A program made the translations under genes and the position numbers. Below, one piece after another: positions 1-11,310 of a stretch of 64,000 bases of DNA. Each line of letters opens with the position of its first letter. Position 1 is the first letter of the stretch. Under the pieces are notes generated by a model that worked only from the letters and a program-made list of their open reading frames with translations, searched no databases and was not told the origin of the DNA. Source of the DNA: Sclerotinia nivalis. Taxonomy: Eukaryota; Ascomycota; Leotiomycetes; Helotiales; Sclerotiniaceae. The DNA lies in contig JAPEIS010000005.1 in the NCBI GenBank assembly GCA_029531795.1, forward strand, positions 124,001 to 188,000, read 5' to 3'.

Positions 1-1
1 A

Positions 2-2722
2 TCTTCACCGCCTTTACCTTCCTTAGACGAGATGGTCAATGAAAAGAAAGCCTCCAATTTGCGAAGAGGTAGTGGTGTTGCACCTATTCCTACAGGCGCG
101 ACAACAACCTTCGCGAGCGCATCCACTTTGTTACGGAAATCTTCTTCTGGGTCTCTTCATGGATTTGATAATGCTCGATCGTTGGCAACAACTGCGGTGG
201 AAGATGGCAATGATTTGAAGAGATCCGCGAAACCGAAAGCTCCACGGAAAACCGCTACAAAAAAGGAAGATGGGACAGTTGAGGAGGTGGCAAAAGCATC
301 TCGGAAGACTGTAAAGAAGAAGGATGAAGATGTAGCTGGGGTTGTCGTTGAAGAGGTAGTGAGAGGGGCTGCAGATATTGTAGCCGAAAAGAAACCGCGA
401 AAGCCTAGAGCTAAGAAGGGAGATGATGCTGAAGGAAAGAGTGGGAGTGTCGCAGAGGCGACTGTGGAAAAGAAACCGCGCAAACCTAGGGCCAAGAAAG
501 GAGATGACGCTACAGGAGAGGATGTGAAGGAGAAGGTGCCGCGCAAATCTAGGGCGAAGAAGACCGATGTTGAAGCTGGAACTGAAACGGTGCCAAAGGA
601 GAAAGCAGTGAGGAAGCCGCGAGCTAAAAAATCAGATTTGGACTCAAATTTACAATCTAAGATGGTAAAAGGCAGAGTGACCAAGTCCGCCAATGCTTCG
701 AATACCAACAAAGTCGAAACCTCGAAAGCCGACACAGTTAGCAACCATTTTGCGCCCAGTCCGATCGTCGAAGGTATAGTTGCAGAGGAAGGATTTGGCT
801 TAGTGGAAGCAATCAAGAGGAGAACGAACTGGACTCCACCAAAACCGACAAAAGTTCCAATTGACCTCGAGGATAGTCCAGAAGCTCAAGGATCCGACAC
901 CAACAAAGGATTTGCAGAGCTATTAGGGAGCTTTGGATTCGGCAGTAACGAGGCGGGTTCTATCGAGAAGAGAATATCTTCCGGAGTATCCAATGGAGCC
1001 GCTGCCACAAGGAAGAGGAAGCTAATTGAGATGGTCACTACAAATATTCCCACAGTACCCGACTCAAAAACCACAAAGGAGAAAGCTGTCAAGAAGAAGG
1101 CTAGAACGCTTACGGACCTTGCAACATCTGCTTATGTAACAGCGGAAGAAGATGATGATGATAATCCTCTCGATGCGCCCGCGCCTTTACTCCAATACTT
1201 CCCTCATGCAGCTCCCGGAGAATCCACAAATGATGGCTTCAAAATACCGCCCAAGCCAAGGTCAAAAAGCCCAATGAAGAGAGTGCAAAAGTCTAAAAAG
1301 GGCTCTGCAGAAGAGCCAATTCTTCTTTCCCCAGAATCTGCGATGAAGCAAGTTAGTAACCAAGACTTTGTGTTCGGAACTTCAAGTCAATTGGCAAGAG
1401 AAGATTCCCCTTCATTACTACGCGATTTGCATGATGCTATGCAAGCATCTAATGAATTGGATGATTATGATGATCCTTTCATTTCACCTCCTACGAAGAT
1501 AGCTGAAAGAGGAAAAGCTGTAGTTGCTGCCAAACGGAATCTTTGGTCCGTTGCCGCCCGTGATAACCATGGGGATCTGATGGATATTGAGACAATAGAC
1601 TTGGCACATACACCAGTTGCGAAGCCAGATAGAATCATACTATCACAAAATCCTTCATCATCATTTGTTACGCCCGGTAAAGATGAGTGGTTTGATATTG
1701 ACGAAATTGAAGATAACCGACCCCCTTCTACCCAAGTTCCAGTAAGAGAAATGGGACCAATTGAGAGATCTATCAATTTGCAACTTTTGGACAGCCCTAT
1801 TCAACCTAAGAATACCTCGAAGGATACCTCCAAATTTTCTCCACAGAAGAAAGGCACCAAATCTTTTGTTGCTAAAAGCACCACTCCCAAGAAAGCCGAT
1901 GCCTCCAAGATGCCTGACTATGAATCATTTACTACACCACAGTTGACGAGGGAAATTCAAAAATACAAGTTCAAGCAAATCAAAAGTCGAAAGAAGATGA
2001 TTGATTTATTAGTTCAGTGTTATGAGAGTCAGAATCGCCCAGCCTTGGGTGTTCTACAAGGAAACATTCCAATTACCATGCAAAATCAGTTGGAAAAGTC
2101 TAAAGGTATGGCCAGCTCATCCACTCAAGCCGAACCCACCATCCCTTCTCCTCGACGAGGCCGACCGAAAAAAGATACTACTTCTACCGCCTCATTGCCC
2201 GAATCCAAGTCAAAGGCAAAGTCAAAGATGACAGATACGGTGGCATTCTTGGAAATGGATAGTGATACATCACTCTCTGAGATCCGCACACCCAAAAAAT
2301 CCCGCAAAGGAAAACAGCCCCTCGAAGATATTTCCGTCTCTGATCATCTTGTTACGCCACCACCGCCACGGCGGTCCGCCTCTCAAATTCGGAAAGCATC
2401 CAATGCTTTGGAATTTCCTCCTGCTGATGATAATCAAGATGATGAAGCTCAGCAAGCACAGCTTTTTGCTCATATTTACACTGCAATTACCAATGCTCCA
2501 CCCTCACAAGACCCATCGAATCCAAGCTGGCATGAGAAAATATTGCTCTATGATCCAATTGTTCTGGAAGATCTGGCATCTTGGTTGAATACTGGAGCAC
2601 TGGGTAAGGTGGGCTGGGATGGGGAAGTGGCTCCAAGAGAGGTTAAGAAATGGTGTGAAAGTAAGAGTATTTGTTGTTTATGGAAGGAGAATCAAGGTGG
2701 TGGGGCGAGGAGTAGATATTGA
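2..2722 (+). CDS. slx4: Structure-specific endonuclease subunit SLX4 (5' partial)
   Basis: Scaffold and activating subunit of the SLX1-SLX4 nuclease, which cuts branched DNA during repair of stalled forks. The frame is open from base 2 and reads SSPPLPSLDE before the first visible Met at base 32, so the true start is probably upstream of the window. Numbering from that Met (896 residues): residues about 60-210 are Lys/Arg/Pro-rich with several copies of an AT-hook-like PRKPRAKK motif; residues about 629-665 resemble a SAP-type DNA-binding helix pair (TTPQLTREIQKYKFKQIKSR); residues about 810-885 match the conserved C-terminal SLX1-binding domain (LFAHIYTAI, WHEKILLYDPI, LEDLASWLNTG). There are no introns in the visible part. 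The family name rests on the C-terminal domain and the overall layout. Confidence 0.88.
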   Translation, partial: SSPPLPSLDEMVNEKKASNLRRGSGVAPIPTGATTTFASASTLLRKSSSGSLHGFDNARSLATTAVEDGNDLKRSAKPKAPRKTATKKEDGTVEEVAKASRKTVKKKDEDVAGVVVEEVVRGAADIVAEKKPRKPRAKKGDDAEGKSGSVAEATVEKKPRKPRAKKGDDATGEDVKEKVPRKSRAKKTDVEAGTETVPKEKAVRKPRAKKSDLDSNLQSKMVKGRVTKSANASNTNKVETSKADTVSNHFAPSPIVEGIVAEEGFGLVEAIKRRTNWTPPKPTKVPIDLEDSPEAQGSDTNKGFAELLGSFGFGSNEAGSIEKRISSGVSNGAAATRKRKLIEMVTTNIPTVPDSKTTKEKAVKKKARTLTDLATSAYVTAEEDDDDNPLDAPAPLLQYFPHAAPGESTNDGFKIPPKPRSKSPMKRVQKSKKGSAEEPILLSPESAMKQVSNQDFVFGTSSQLAREDSPSLLRDLHDAMQASNELDDYDDPFISPPTKIAERGKAVVAAKRNLWSVAARDNHGDLMDIETIDLAHTPVAKPDRIILSQNPSSSFVTPGKDEWFDIDEIEDNRPPSTQVPVREMGPIERSINLQLLDSPIQPKNTSKDTSKFSPQKKGTKSFVAKSTTPKKADASKMPDYESFTTPQLTREIQKYKFKQIKSRKKMIDLLVQCYESQNRPALGVLQGNIPITMQNQLEKSKGMASSSTQAEPTIPSPRRGRPKKDTTSTASLPESKSKAKSKMTDTVAFLEMDSDTSLSEIRTPKKSRKGKQPLEDISVSDHLVTPPPPRRSASQIRKASNALEFPPADDNQDDEAQQAQLFAHIYTAITNAPPSQDPSNPSWHEKILLYDPIVLEDLASWLNTGALGKVGWDGEVAPREVKKWCESKSICCLWKENQGGGARSRY

Positions 2723-4266
2723 TGAAGGAGATGGAGTAATTGCTGTTCTCTGGCTGGCTGGTTGCGTTAGTGTTGAGATACCCTGTTTTTTATACATATT
2801 GTTATGAGATACACAAAGATGGAATATTGCTGGTGGTGGATATGTATTATTGAAGCTTATTTATGATAAAAACCAGGTTTCCAATTCCAAATTCATCTTG
2901 GTGACCCATCACAATCCGGAAGGTGGTTGGGTAGTATGCGATGGTATACGCTTAAGGAAGTATCCCAAAGGTGATTTGTCTTTATCACAAAAACCTGCCA
3001 GTGACTCATCTTTGGAGAGTATACTGACAGATATATCCGGAAATAACCTTCGACATATAACTCGTGTGACCACTCCGTGCGGTTAGTTCATGCTTGAGAC
3101 TAATTGGATAAAAACTGCTCATTCCAGACCTGATATATCGTATCGCCGATTCCAGATACCACGACTTCCAATCTTCGCTTCTATGCATCGAATTTCTAAT
3201 GAGAAAGCAAATCTCCGAGTAACTGAACATGATCATGAGAGAGACATGAATTAGTTACCTTTACCTCACTACCGATATCCATCTCCTATTTCTATACCTC
3301 TCTCGTTCCAAAGTCCCACTCAGACGCCACTTAATAAAATATCTTCCAAAACACCTTGATCTAACCTCAATACGGAGTACCCGGATCGAAAATCCTCGCA
3401 TTAATTAGGATATATACTTAGAAAAATAGGGATGAGATGATCTCATTCACACATTCACATTAAAGTATCCTGATTCATGAGAGAGAGCCCTGAGCAAATT
3501 ATAGCTAGAACGGGATAATGTAATCTGTAGATCTTGTTACTTCTTGTCTGTTAAATCGGATATGGGTCTTCGGAGTTCGTACTGATACTGATACTGATAC
3601 TTACTATTTAGGAGGTAAGGGAGGTGGGACGTTGGGGATAGGGGAAATAGATTTAAGGTTAGAGAGAAGCGAGATGATGAGAGATGATGAGAGATGATGA
3701 GAAAGACAGAAGGTGGAATTAAAATAATCCGGAATATATACACATTATTTTCCTTCTGATACGCGTTCTTTGTATGGGTATATGAATACCTATACATACA
3801 TCTCCACGATCTCAGTCATTAGAAATCCGAATTCTGAAGTTCTGAAATACTTTTCGTGAGATTTCATGGATAGATGTTCTGGGCCATTCATTCTCCATTC
3901 TCCATTCTCCCCCAATGTGATGTTTCGAGTGGGAAATACTCGGGGTTATTAGAAGATCAATATTTGCTTGTGATTTATATCTGTACTTTCGATTCGGGGT
4001 TTTTTGAATCCCTGAAGTTGTTCCTGGTTATGCGATGCATTGGAATGGAGTGTTGGATTTGAATCCCGACTTTGGAGTTGTGTGATTTTGGGAGGTATGG
4101 AGTTCTTGTACTGGAGTTCTGCATTAAGATTGTGACGATTGCAAGGTAGGAATCATGGTAAAGTATTCATTTTCAAAGTCGAGATGCTATTATAATCATA
4201 ATCATAACGAAAATCATACTACAAGAAAGAGAAATCCACGAAAAGAACACAGCTCACATATGTCCT
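2723..4266. other. Intergenic region between slx4 and malic enzyme
   Basis: No gene is supported here. The stretch separates convergent genes, so it holds both 3' ends. It contains short tandem repeats at about 3583-3602 (CTGATA type) and 3671-3700. Open frames up to 86 codons show no recognisable domain and lie in AT-rich DNA. Confidence 0.5.
3671..3700. repeat. Short tandem repeat, three GAGATGATGA units
   Basis: Three exact 10-bp units lie back to back in non-coding DNA. They probably arose by replication slippage. Confidence 0.8.
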
Positions 4267-6486
4267 TTAATCAGCAGTTCCACTCTTACCACTCGCATGT
4301 CTACTAGCCGTCTCCTTCTCCACCAATTTCAACGGTCTATAAACCGGATCCCACATCTGTTCTCTGATCCACTCCTCCAAATCCTCATCATTAGTCGGAA
4401 TACCCTTTTCCTGTGCCAGACCCTCCTCAACCGAACATTTAATAACCGCTTTAGCGATATGTACGCTAATCTCGCGAACATCGGCAACATCAGGTAATAA
4501 TCCCTTATCGGGATTTTTCAATGCTGGACTTTGAGAAGCTAGTGCTTTGACGGCAGAGACTAGCATTTTATCACTCAATAATTTTGTACGAGAGAGAACG
4601 CATCCGAGTCCAATACCGGGGAAACAGGTTGAGTTATTACATTCTGCGACTTCGTATTCGTGACCTTCGTATTTGACGGGTGGGAAGGGTGAGCCGGTGG
4701 CGATTAAAGCTTTACCTTTGGTCCATTCGTTTATATCTTTTGGGTCGGCTTCGTGGAGACGGGTTGGGTTGCTGAGGGGGAAGATGATGGGTCTTTCGAC
4801 GTGGGAGGCCATTTCTTGGATGATTTCTTTGGTGAAGGTTTTTGGTTGGGTGGATGTTCCGATTAGAATGTGTGGTTTTACTGTTTTGATGACTTCGAGA
4901 AAGTTTCCGTGGTCTTTGTCTTTCCACTCGGAATCTTCACGAGCATATGGGATTTGTGCATGAGTGAGTTTGTCACCGTGTGACTTTAGGAGGAGACCGG
5001 GTTTATCAACGCAATAGATTTGTTTTGCGGCTTCTTCCTTGGATTTTCCACTATCGGCTGCGATGGCATCGCGGACTTGATCTGCGATTCCTGTTCCGGC
5101 CGTACCGGAACCGAAGACTACGATTCGGGTGTCTTCAAGCTTGATTTTGCTCACGTGAAGACCTGCCATCATTGCTGCGAGGGTAACACATCCAGTTCCT
5201 TGAACATCATCGTTGAAGCATGCCATCTCAGGACGATATCTGTCGAGAATTCTTCGGGCTGTATATTTGTTAGTGCTCAATTCTAGAGCTGTAGGTAATT
5301 GTGCTTACCATTTGGGAGACCAAAATCCTCGAAATGGATATAGGCTTTAGGATAAAGCTTTCTAGCATTTTGGACAAATTTGTCTACAAAATCATCGTAC
5401 TTCTTTCCTCTTACTCTGGGCTTTCTCAAACCAAGGTATAGATCATCATTCAGAAGCTTCTCATTATCGGTTCCACAATCCAAAACAACGGGGAGTGTTC
5501 GATTCGGATGAATACCAGCACAAAGTGTTGTGAGGACTAGCTTGGCGACTGAGATCAAAACACCACCGACTCCTTGATCACCAATTCCGAGGATTTCTTC
5601 TCCATCTACAGAATTTTAGCACTCTTGTTATAAATGTGATTGTACTCAACGTACCAGTAACAACAATATAATCAATATCATCTGGTCCACCCCATTGAGC
5701 CAAATCATCGTGGACACGATGCGTATCATTGATATTCAGGAAGCAACCAGCAGGTCTTCTAAATATTCTAGAATAGTTCTCAATTGCCTCGCCTTCTGTT
5801 GGTGTATAAATGATGGAGAACATTTCCTTCATATGTTCTTGAATTAACTATCATGAATTAGAAGAGCTCTTGATAATGTGTTCGCATTGAGATATTTCCA
5901 GGTTTTGCAATAGGCTGAAGTGTAGTCAGGCAAGAGGAAGCCTTCAATTACCGAATATCCTAACGAAATGAATTCATTTTGAATATTTAGTTGATTTCAA
6001 ACATTGAAATCTGACATCTAGCCTGCTGGTCGGTCTGGATATATATCACACGTGATCACTCGAAAAGTCCGAAACGTGTATCATTTGAAGAGACCAGCCA
6101 GATATCGTGTAATGGACAAATAGAAAACTCACTCTGTAATAAAGAACCTCATTCTGATTCGCCAACGAAGTCATAAAAGTATTCTTCGCCAAATCGTTTT
6201 CTCTCAAACAATACTGCTCATAAGCTCTCCTAACCTGTTGATCCAAAGTCGACACGCTCGACGGCAGCAATCCCGTCAACTTGAAGGTTCTTCGTTCATC
6301 TGCCGGAAAACCCGCTCCTTTATTGAGATATGGCGTGTTGAGGAGTGCGGTACCCGTAAGTGCACATTCTAATGGACCGCTGGTGCTGAGGGGTAGATGG
6401 CCGAACTTGGGATGTTTTTCATTGGGTTTGGTACGTTTGTGATGGGAGGAGATGTGTTTTTGATGGGTGGGATGGTTGGAAGACAT
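4267..6486 (-). CDS. Malic enzyme (NAD(P)-dependent malate decarboxylase)
   Basis: Oxidatively decarboxylates L-malate to pyruvate and CO2, yielding NADH or NADPH. Four exons by splice signals and phase: 6486-6133, 5847-5655, 5605-5309, 5258-4267, giving 611 aa, a normal length for the fungal enzyme. Joined motifs run in family order: YTPTEGEA near residue 132; the DGEEILGIGDQGVGG stretch near 183; FEDFGLPNARRILDRY across the exon 3/4 junction; the dinucleotide-binding GSGTAGTG at about 331-338; and SNPTRLHEADPKDINEW in the C-terminal half. The first intron is 285 bp, long for this window. The N-terminus is His/Lys-rich with no clear mitochondrial presequence, so compartment and cofactor preference cannot be decided from sequence. 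Confidence 0.93.
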
Positions 6487-8517
6487 GGTTGATTGTTGTC
6501 GAGTGGTTAGTGAAGGGGTTCGGAGGTGGTTTTTATGATTGTGTGGGGTTGATGTAAGATTGTTATATTTGAGGGGGTTGAGAGGGTTGAGATGGTAGAT
6601 GTAGGAAGAAAAGGTTATTACGTATTGATAAATTCACTTTGGCTAAATATATGTAAAATGGAAGTAGGCCTGTCGGTGGTCTGAAACATGACAAGTTTTC
6701 ATGGTGTGATGATGTCCATGTCCTTTCGATATCGCATTATCGGACTAGATCTAGTGTTATTGATATGACGTTACTTGATATAACATGTTGGAACACTTGA
6801 GGTGTGGATAGAGAAAAAAGTCCCGAGGCTTGGAAAAGCTTGATTTAACATGGAATGGACATGTTAGATGATTAGTATTCTCATACGATTCATATCTTTG
6901 TAAAAATAATGGGGAATATTCGACGTTCTACCAATATAATGTGGTTGTGTTGTGTTGTGTTGTGTTGTGATTATAGCTCTCGGGTAGTAATAAATACACT
7001 TTCCTATTGATTGTTCTGGCCAGAACTATAACAGTTGTGCGTTGGGGCGACATCCAAACATCCAAACAAGAATTAAGATCTTACACTCATTGTGCGCTGT
7101 AACTTTACACCTTGGTGTTCACATCAGCCTTATCTGTACGATACGGAGTACAGAGAATTTGATATCAATCACTCTGGTACATCTGCAATCTACAAGCACT
7201 ATCAAAACATAGACTGATGTATTACTTTACCGCATCTGGTATTTTAGCAATCCCGCTGCTGGCTTTACCTAACCAAGTATTAATAGTGACGGAAACGGAA
7301 GTACAATTAGACCCAGATGTTATATTTTCTATATCTTCCAATAATATACCTGACTTATCTCCAGAGCTAGATATAATGTGGTTAGCCTTGCAGCGTTATC
7401 TTATCTATGCGGCTTTTCCCAGTCTCTGTACTGGTGAAGCTATTCGCAAACAGTTCGTGTACATTCTGAAGAGTGGCCTGAGTATAAGCACTGTTGCTTT
7501 CACGGAAAAGGAATTGTACACGACATAGAGTTGTGAAGGATATGAATGATCTTGACAACTACCTAAGAATTAGAAATCTCACGATACTACCTAAACACTC
7601 AAGTAAAGCTAGTGCAGTAGCAAGGAAGAAGACTTTCAGTTGCTAGAGACCTGCATTACTTGGGAAACAAATTGCTAGCTAGCTGCACCAAGTACAGTCA
7701 CGACACGCGCGAGTTACCCCTTCGAGCTTCCTGAAGAGCTATTCGGCTGTCTATCTCTTTCATGATCAATCTGAATCGACAATGGAAATTAAACGATACT
7801 ATTTGGCAGAGAAATGTAGGTACGCAAGGAGCCACACTCCTGTAGGGCTCTCATGAAGAGTAGGAGTATGGACTATGAAGGTCCTTTAATTAGTCTTGCA
7901 ACATATCCTCTTGTGAAGGTATAATCCCGAAAGATCATACCTCATTTCAACCTCCATTCAATATCAACACAAGACGCGAAGATATTAAAAGGCTCTTCAA
8001 AAGAAGAGTCTCATCGATAAGTGCCAATAAAGGCTGAGTGATTGATCAAGGTATTGCTATTGTATGGCATTACTTTCCTCCATTTTACCTCTATCCTATC
8101 CATTGACTTACCTATCCCGTACTTGAAGATTCGACTTGTGTATAAGATAACATCGAGTCCCTATTTGACTTAAACTTGTATATAGTTGAAAAGTGTTTGT
8201 GCTTGTGGTTGCTATTGAGTTATAACCTCTTATGTTGGAAGTTGGAGTGAGCAAAAATTTATTTTTCCGCTCGAAAAAATCCAAATGAAGAGGTCCAAGC
8301 TCATAACACTCACGTGATAATAAGGTTAACACTAATCTAAAGTTTGATGGGACCGACAAGACCATCTCGCCGAAACACGAAATCTATTAAGCCAGCTTCC
8401 GTCCTTTCGCAGCTTCTCGTGAATACAGTAATTGTGAATCCTCAAAGTTCCACTTGTCTCTATTATTCATTTTCGATATACATTTACTTTCAATATATCT
8501 ATCGTTTAATCAACATA
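6487..8517. other. Intergenic region, no supported gene
   Basis: Upstream region of the divergent malic enzyme and BuGZ-like genes. It contains a TTGTG microsatellite (about 6944-6969). A 103-codon frame (7217-7528) starts with a hydrophobic stretch but matches nothing I know. Near 7731-7820 two short frames read FELPEELF and LNRQWKLNDTIWQRNV, faintly like a broken F-box, too weak to call. Confidence 0.45.
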
Positions 8518-10136
8518 ATGGTAGGAAAGAAGAAGCGCGGTCATCCCGATATCGAGGAGTTATTGGCTCGCCCTTGGTGTTATTATTGTAAGTCCCGCCA
8601 CCTCAATTCCCATCGTCGCGCATTCGCGATTCTAACAAATTTTATTTCGCAGGTGAGCGCGATTTCGATGATTTGAAAATTCTCATCTCTCATCAAAAGG
8701 CGAAACATTTCAAATGCGAAAGATGTGGTCGACGATTGAACACTGCTGGAGGTACATCATCTACTTCTTACCTCGTTTACTCAAGCTAATTGAAAACCCG
8801 CAGGACTCTCCGTTCATATGAATCAAGTACATAAAGAAACTCTGGCAAGTGTCGACAATTCTCTTCCGAATAGACAGGGTCTCGAGGTCGAAATCTTTGG
8901 TATGGAAGGTATTCCGGAAGATGTGGTTCAAGCACATAATCAGCGCATAATTGCAGGTTTCTACCAAGCGGAACAAGATCGTCGTGCCGCTACTGGAAAC
9001 CCTGCTCCAGGGACTGCCAATGCTAGTGGCGGTCAATCAAAAAAGCCCAAGGTCGAGTCACCGGCAGAATTGAAGAAAAGGTTAGCAGAGCACAAAGCTC
9101 GAAAAGCTGAACAAGCAGCGAATGGTAGTAGTGGTGCAAATACACCTTTAGATGGTGGTATTCACAGTGTTGCAAGTCCTTTGACAACGACACAAAGTCC
9201 CGGTGCATTCGTAAGTTTTATACTGTCTCCCGATAAAATTAATATTAATGTCTTGAATAGAACAACTCGCCATTCCCTACTCCTCAGAATTCTTATGGTG
9301 CTACACAAGGTGCGGGTTATGGATCATTTTCTCAAGAACCGTACAGTCAACCTGCGGCAGCTTACCAACAGCCATATAACCAGCAGCCGCCATTCTCCGG
9401 ACCTCCTGGTCCACCTTTTCAACCTCAATTCTCCCCTACGCAATACACACCTAATGTTTATCAGCCATCCCCATTTGGCGCAGGTTCCCCTCCTCCAGGG
9501 CCGTTTAACGGATATCAACCGCCGCCGTCCCACACTCCACCTACGCATGGTGGTCTTCCTAATCGACCCCCAAGTCTACCAGCAGCACCTGGTCTGCCTC
9601 AAAGACCATCGTTTGGTGCACCGCCAGTTCCATCATATCAAATGCAACAAATGCATCAGAAAGGTGGTTGGAATGGTAATGGATGGAATGGACAAGATCA
9701 AAATTCAGCTATGTCATCAGCTTATCCTCATCCTCCAGGCCTTAATGTGGAACATTCGACTAACGCATCTACTGTGGATGACTTTGTTTCAGGCGCTGCC
9801 AGAGATGCTGATGATGACATTGACAAGATAATCAGAATGGCAGAGGCAGGTATTAAACCTCCGAAGAGGGATTCGGTCGATCCATCAAAAACCGAAACTA
9901 CAGAAGCAGTCGCTGCTCCTGAAAGTGCCGATAAATCAGAGCCAAAATCAGAAGCAAAGATCGAGATCGCCGAGAAGAAGTCAAAGAAAGATAAGCCGAT
10001 GAAGATGATATACTCAGATAATGATGTCAGTCCGGAGGAGAAGATGGCGAAGATGCCCAGGTACGCATTTGTCCCAGATGGAAAGATTGAAACATCCCTT
10101 GAGGAATCTGTTGCTGCCGTTACTGTCAACAATTGA
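8518..10136 (+). CDS. BuGZ/ZNF207-like two-C2H2 zinc-finger protein
   Basis: Homologue of the BuGZ/ZNF207 family, whose animal members bind microtubules and spindle-checkpoint protein Bub3. Four exons: 8518-8587, 8653-8751, 8804-9210, 9261-10136; 483 aa. The N-terminus [20 protein letters not shown] is diagnostic, followed by two fingers with equal spacing: C21-x2-C24-x12-H37-x4-H42 and C45-x2-C48-x12-H61-x4-H66. A basic helical stretch ([21 protein letters not shown]) follows, then a long Pro/Gln/Gly/Tyr-rich low-complexity region, which in animal BuGZ mediates condensation. The C-terminal part has [19 protein letters not shown] and a Lys/Glu-rich tail. I see no clear Bub3-binding GLEBS motif, so a checkpoint role is not shown by the sequence. 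Confidence 0.88.
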
Positions 10137-11310
10137 TAAATTGGATGATATTTCGAGGACCTGTCGCAGATTTTCTCTCAAAATCACTCCTGAGGCACAC
10201 ATTCGTGGATCTCGTTCCACGTCTGAGGTCTCGGATATTTCGACCCAATGCGGTTACAGTCAACAAATTTGATGGGCAGGAATGGTGCTGAAAACAGCTA
10301 AGTTTTTCGGGAATATGTTTGTTTGACTTGACATTATCTGAAAAACACGCCTTCTGACTTTAGTGTCTACGATGAGGTCTTGGGAGCTTTCATGCATGAT
10401 ATTGGTAAGTTTCGTCGATGATGGGCTTTGGGCATTACAATTTAGAAAAGAAAACACTACGGATGAGAATACTTTTTTGTGGAGGTCGCAGAATGAAGGA
10501 GGAGGCTTGCTTGTAAGTACTTCAAGGTTGGCGATCTCTACATCATCACTTTCTATAATTTCAAAAAAAACTCTTTCGTACTCAATCGCCGCTTCGCATA
10601 TTTCGTGAAGTGAATTATTATGTTTTGTTTGCAAGTAGTTGGTAAATAGCCGTCGCAACTTTGCCATAGTTGGTGGAAGTCATTTTAAGCCGATAGGTAC
10701 GGGTATTATACCAATGAAGTTTATTTGAGTTATTCATTTCAAGGTTCTTGGCAATCTTGTTGCGTCTTGGGTTAAATACGTGCTCCTACTCACCGTTTCC
10801 CCGCCATTGCAAGCAGCCATATGTGATTTGTTCAATTACTCTATTCAGGCTAAATAGGAGGGTGGCATGTTGAAATTCCGCAAAATCATTCTGCCGATCT
10901 CCACACCCCTTTGGGAAAGAAGCTACTTGATGATGCTACACTGCAACGCTGTCAGGCACAATAAAAACGTTTGTAAAGATGTGCATCAATCCCACTTTCA
11001 ACCCATGATGATTGGACTGACTAGCACGAGTTTTTCTTTTCAACATCTGCATATGTGACGGTTATATCCTCTGATCCACCACTTACCGTAAACTGCGGAA
11101 GTTAAGTTTAGGCGGAATAGCTTCTATATGGGACCCCGGATTTTTATTTTCGAGAATCTCGTTGTAATGGTTAATTACCGCTTGATTCCTACTTCCATTG
11201 CTCTCCAATTCCACATAAGGTTTCCTTTCATTTGATATCTTTACTAGGTTACATGCCTTTCCCATATTCATTCATGCGGTGATCAATATATCAATCACAG
11301 GAAATTCAAA
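10137..11310. other. Intergenic region, no supported gene
   Basis: 3' region of the zinc-finger gene and 5' region of the GH115 gene. A 135-codon minus-strand frame (10260-10667) lacks any recognisable domain or splice partners and is probably chance. The last 40 bases before the GH115 start are AT-rich, as is usual for a fungal leader. Confidence 0.45.

Noticed and set aside
7217..7528. 103-codon frame with hydrophobic start
   Set aside because: No domain, no splice partners and no conserved composition; likely chance.
7731..7820. F-box-like pieces (FELPEELF; LNRQWKLNDTIWQRNV)
   Set aside because: They lie in different frames, are too short, and the spacing is shorter than a normal F-box.
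10260..10667. 135-codon minus-strand frame downstream of the zinc-finger gene
   Set aside because: No recognisable motif; an antisense frame in 3' flanking DNA.
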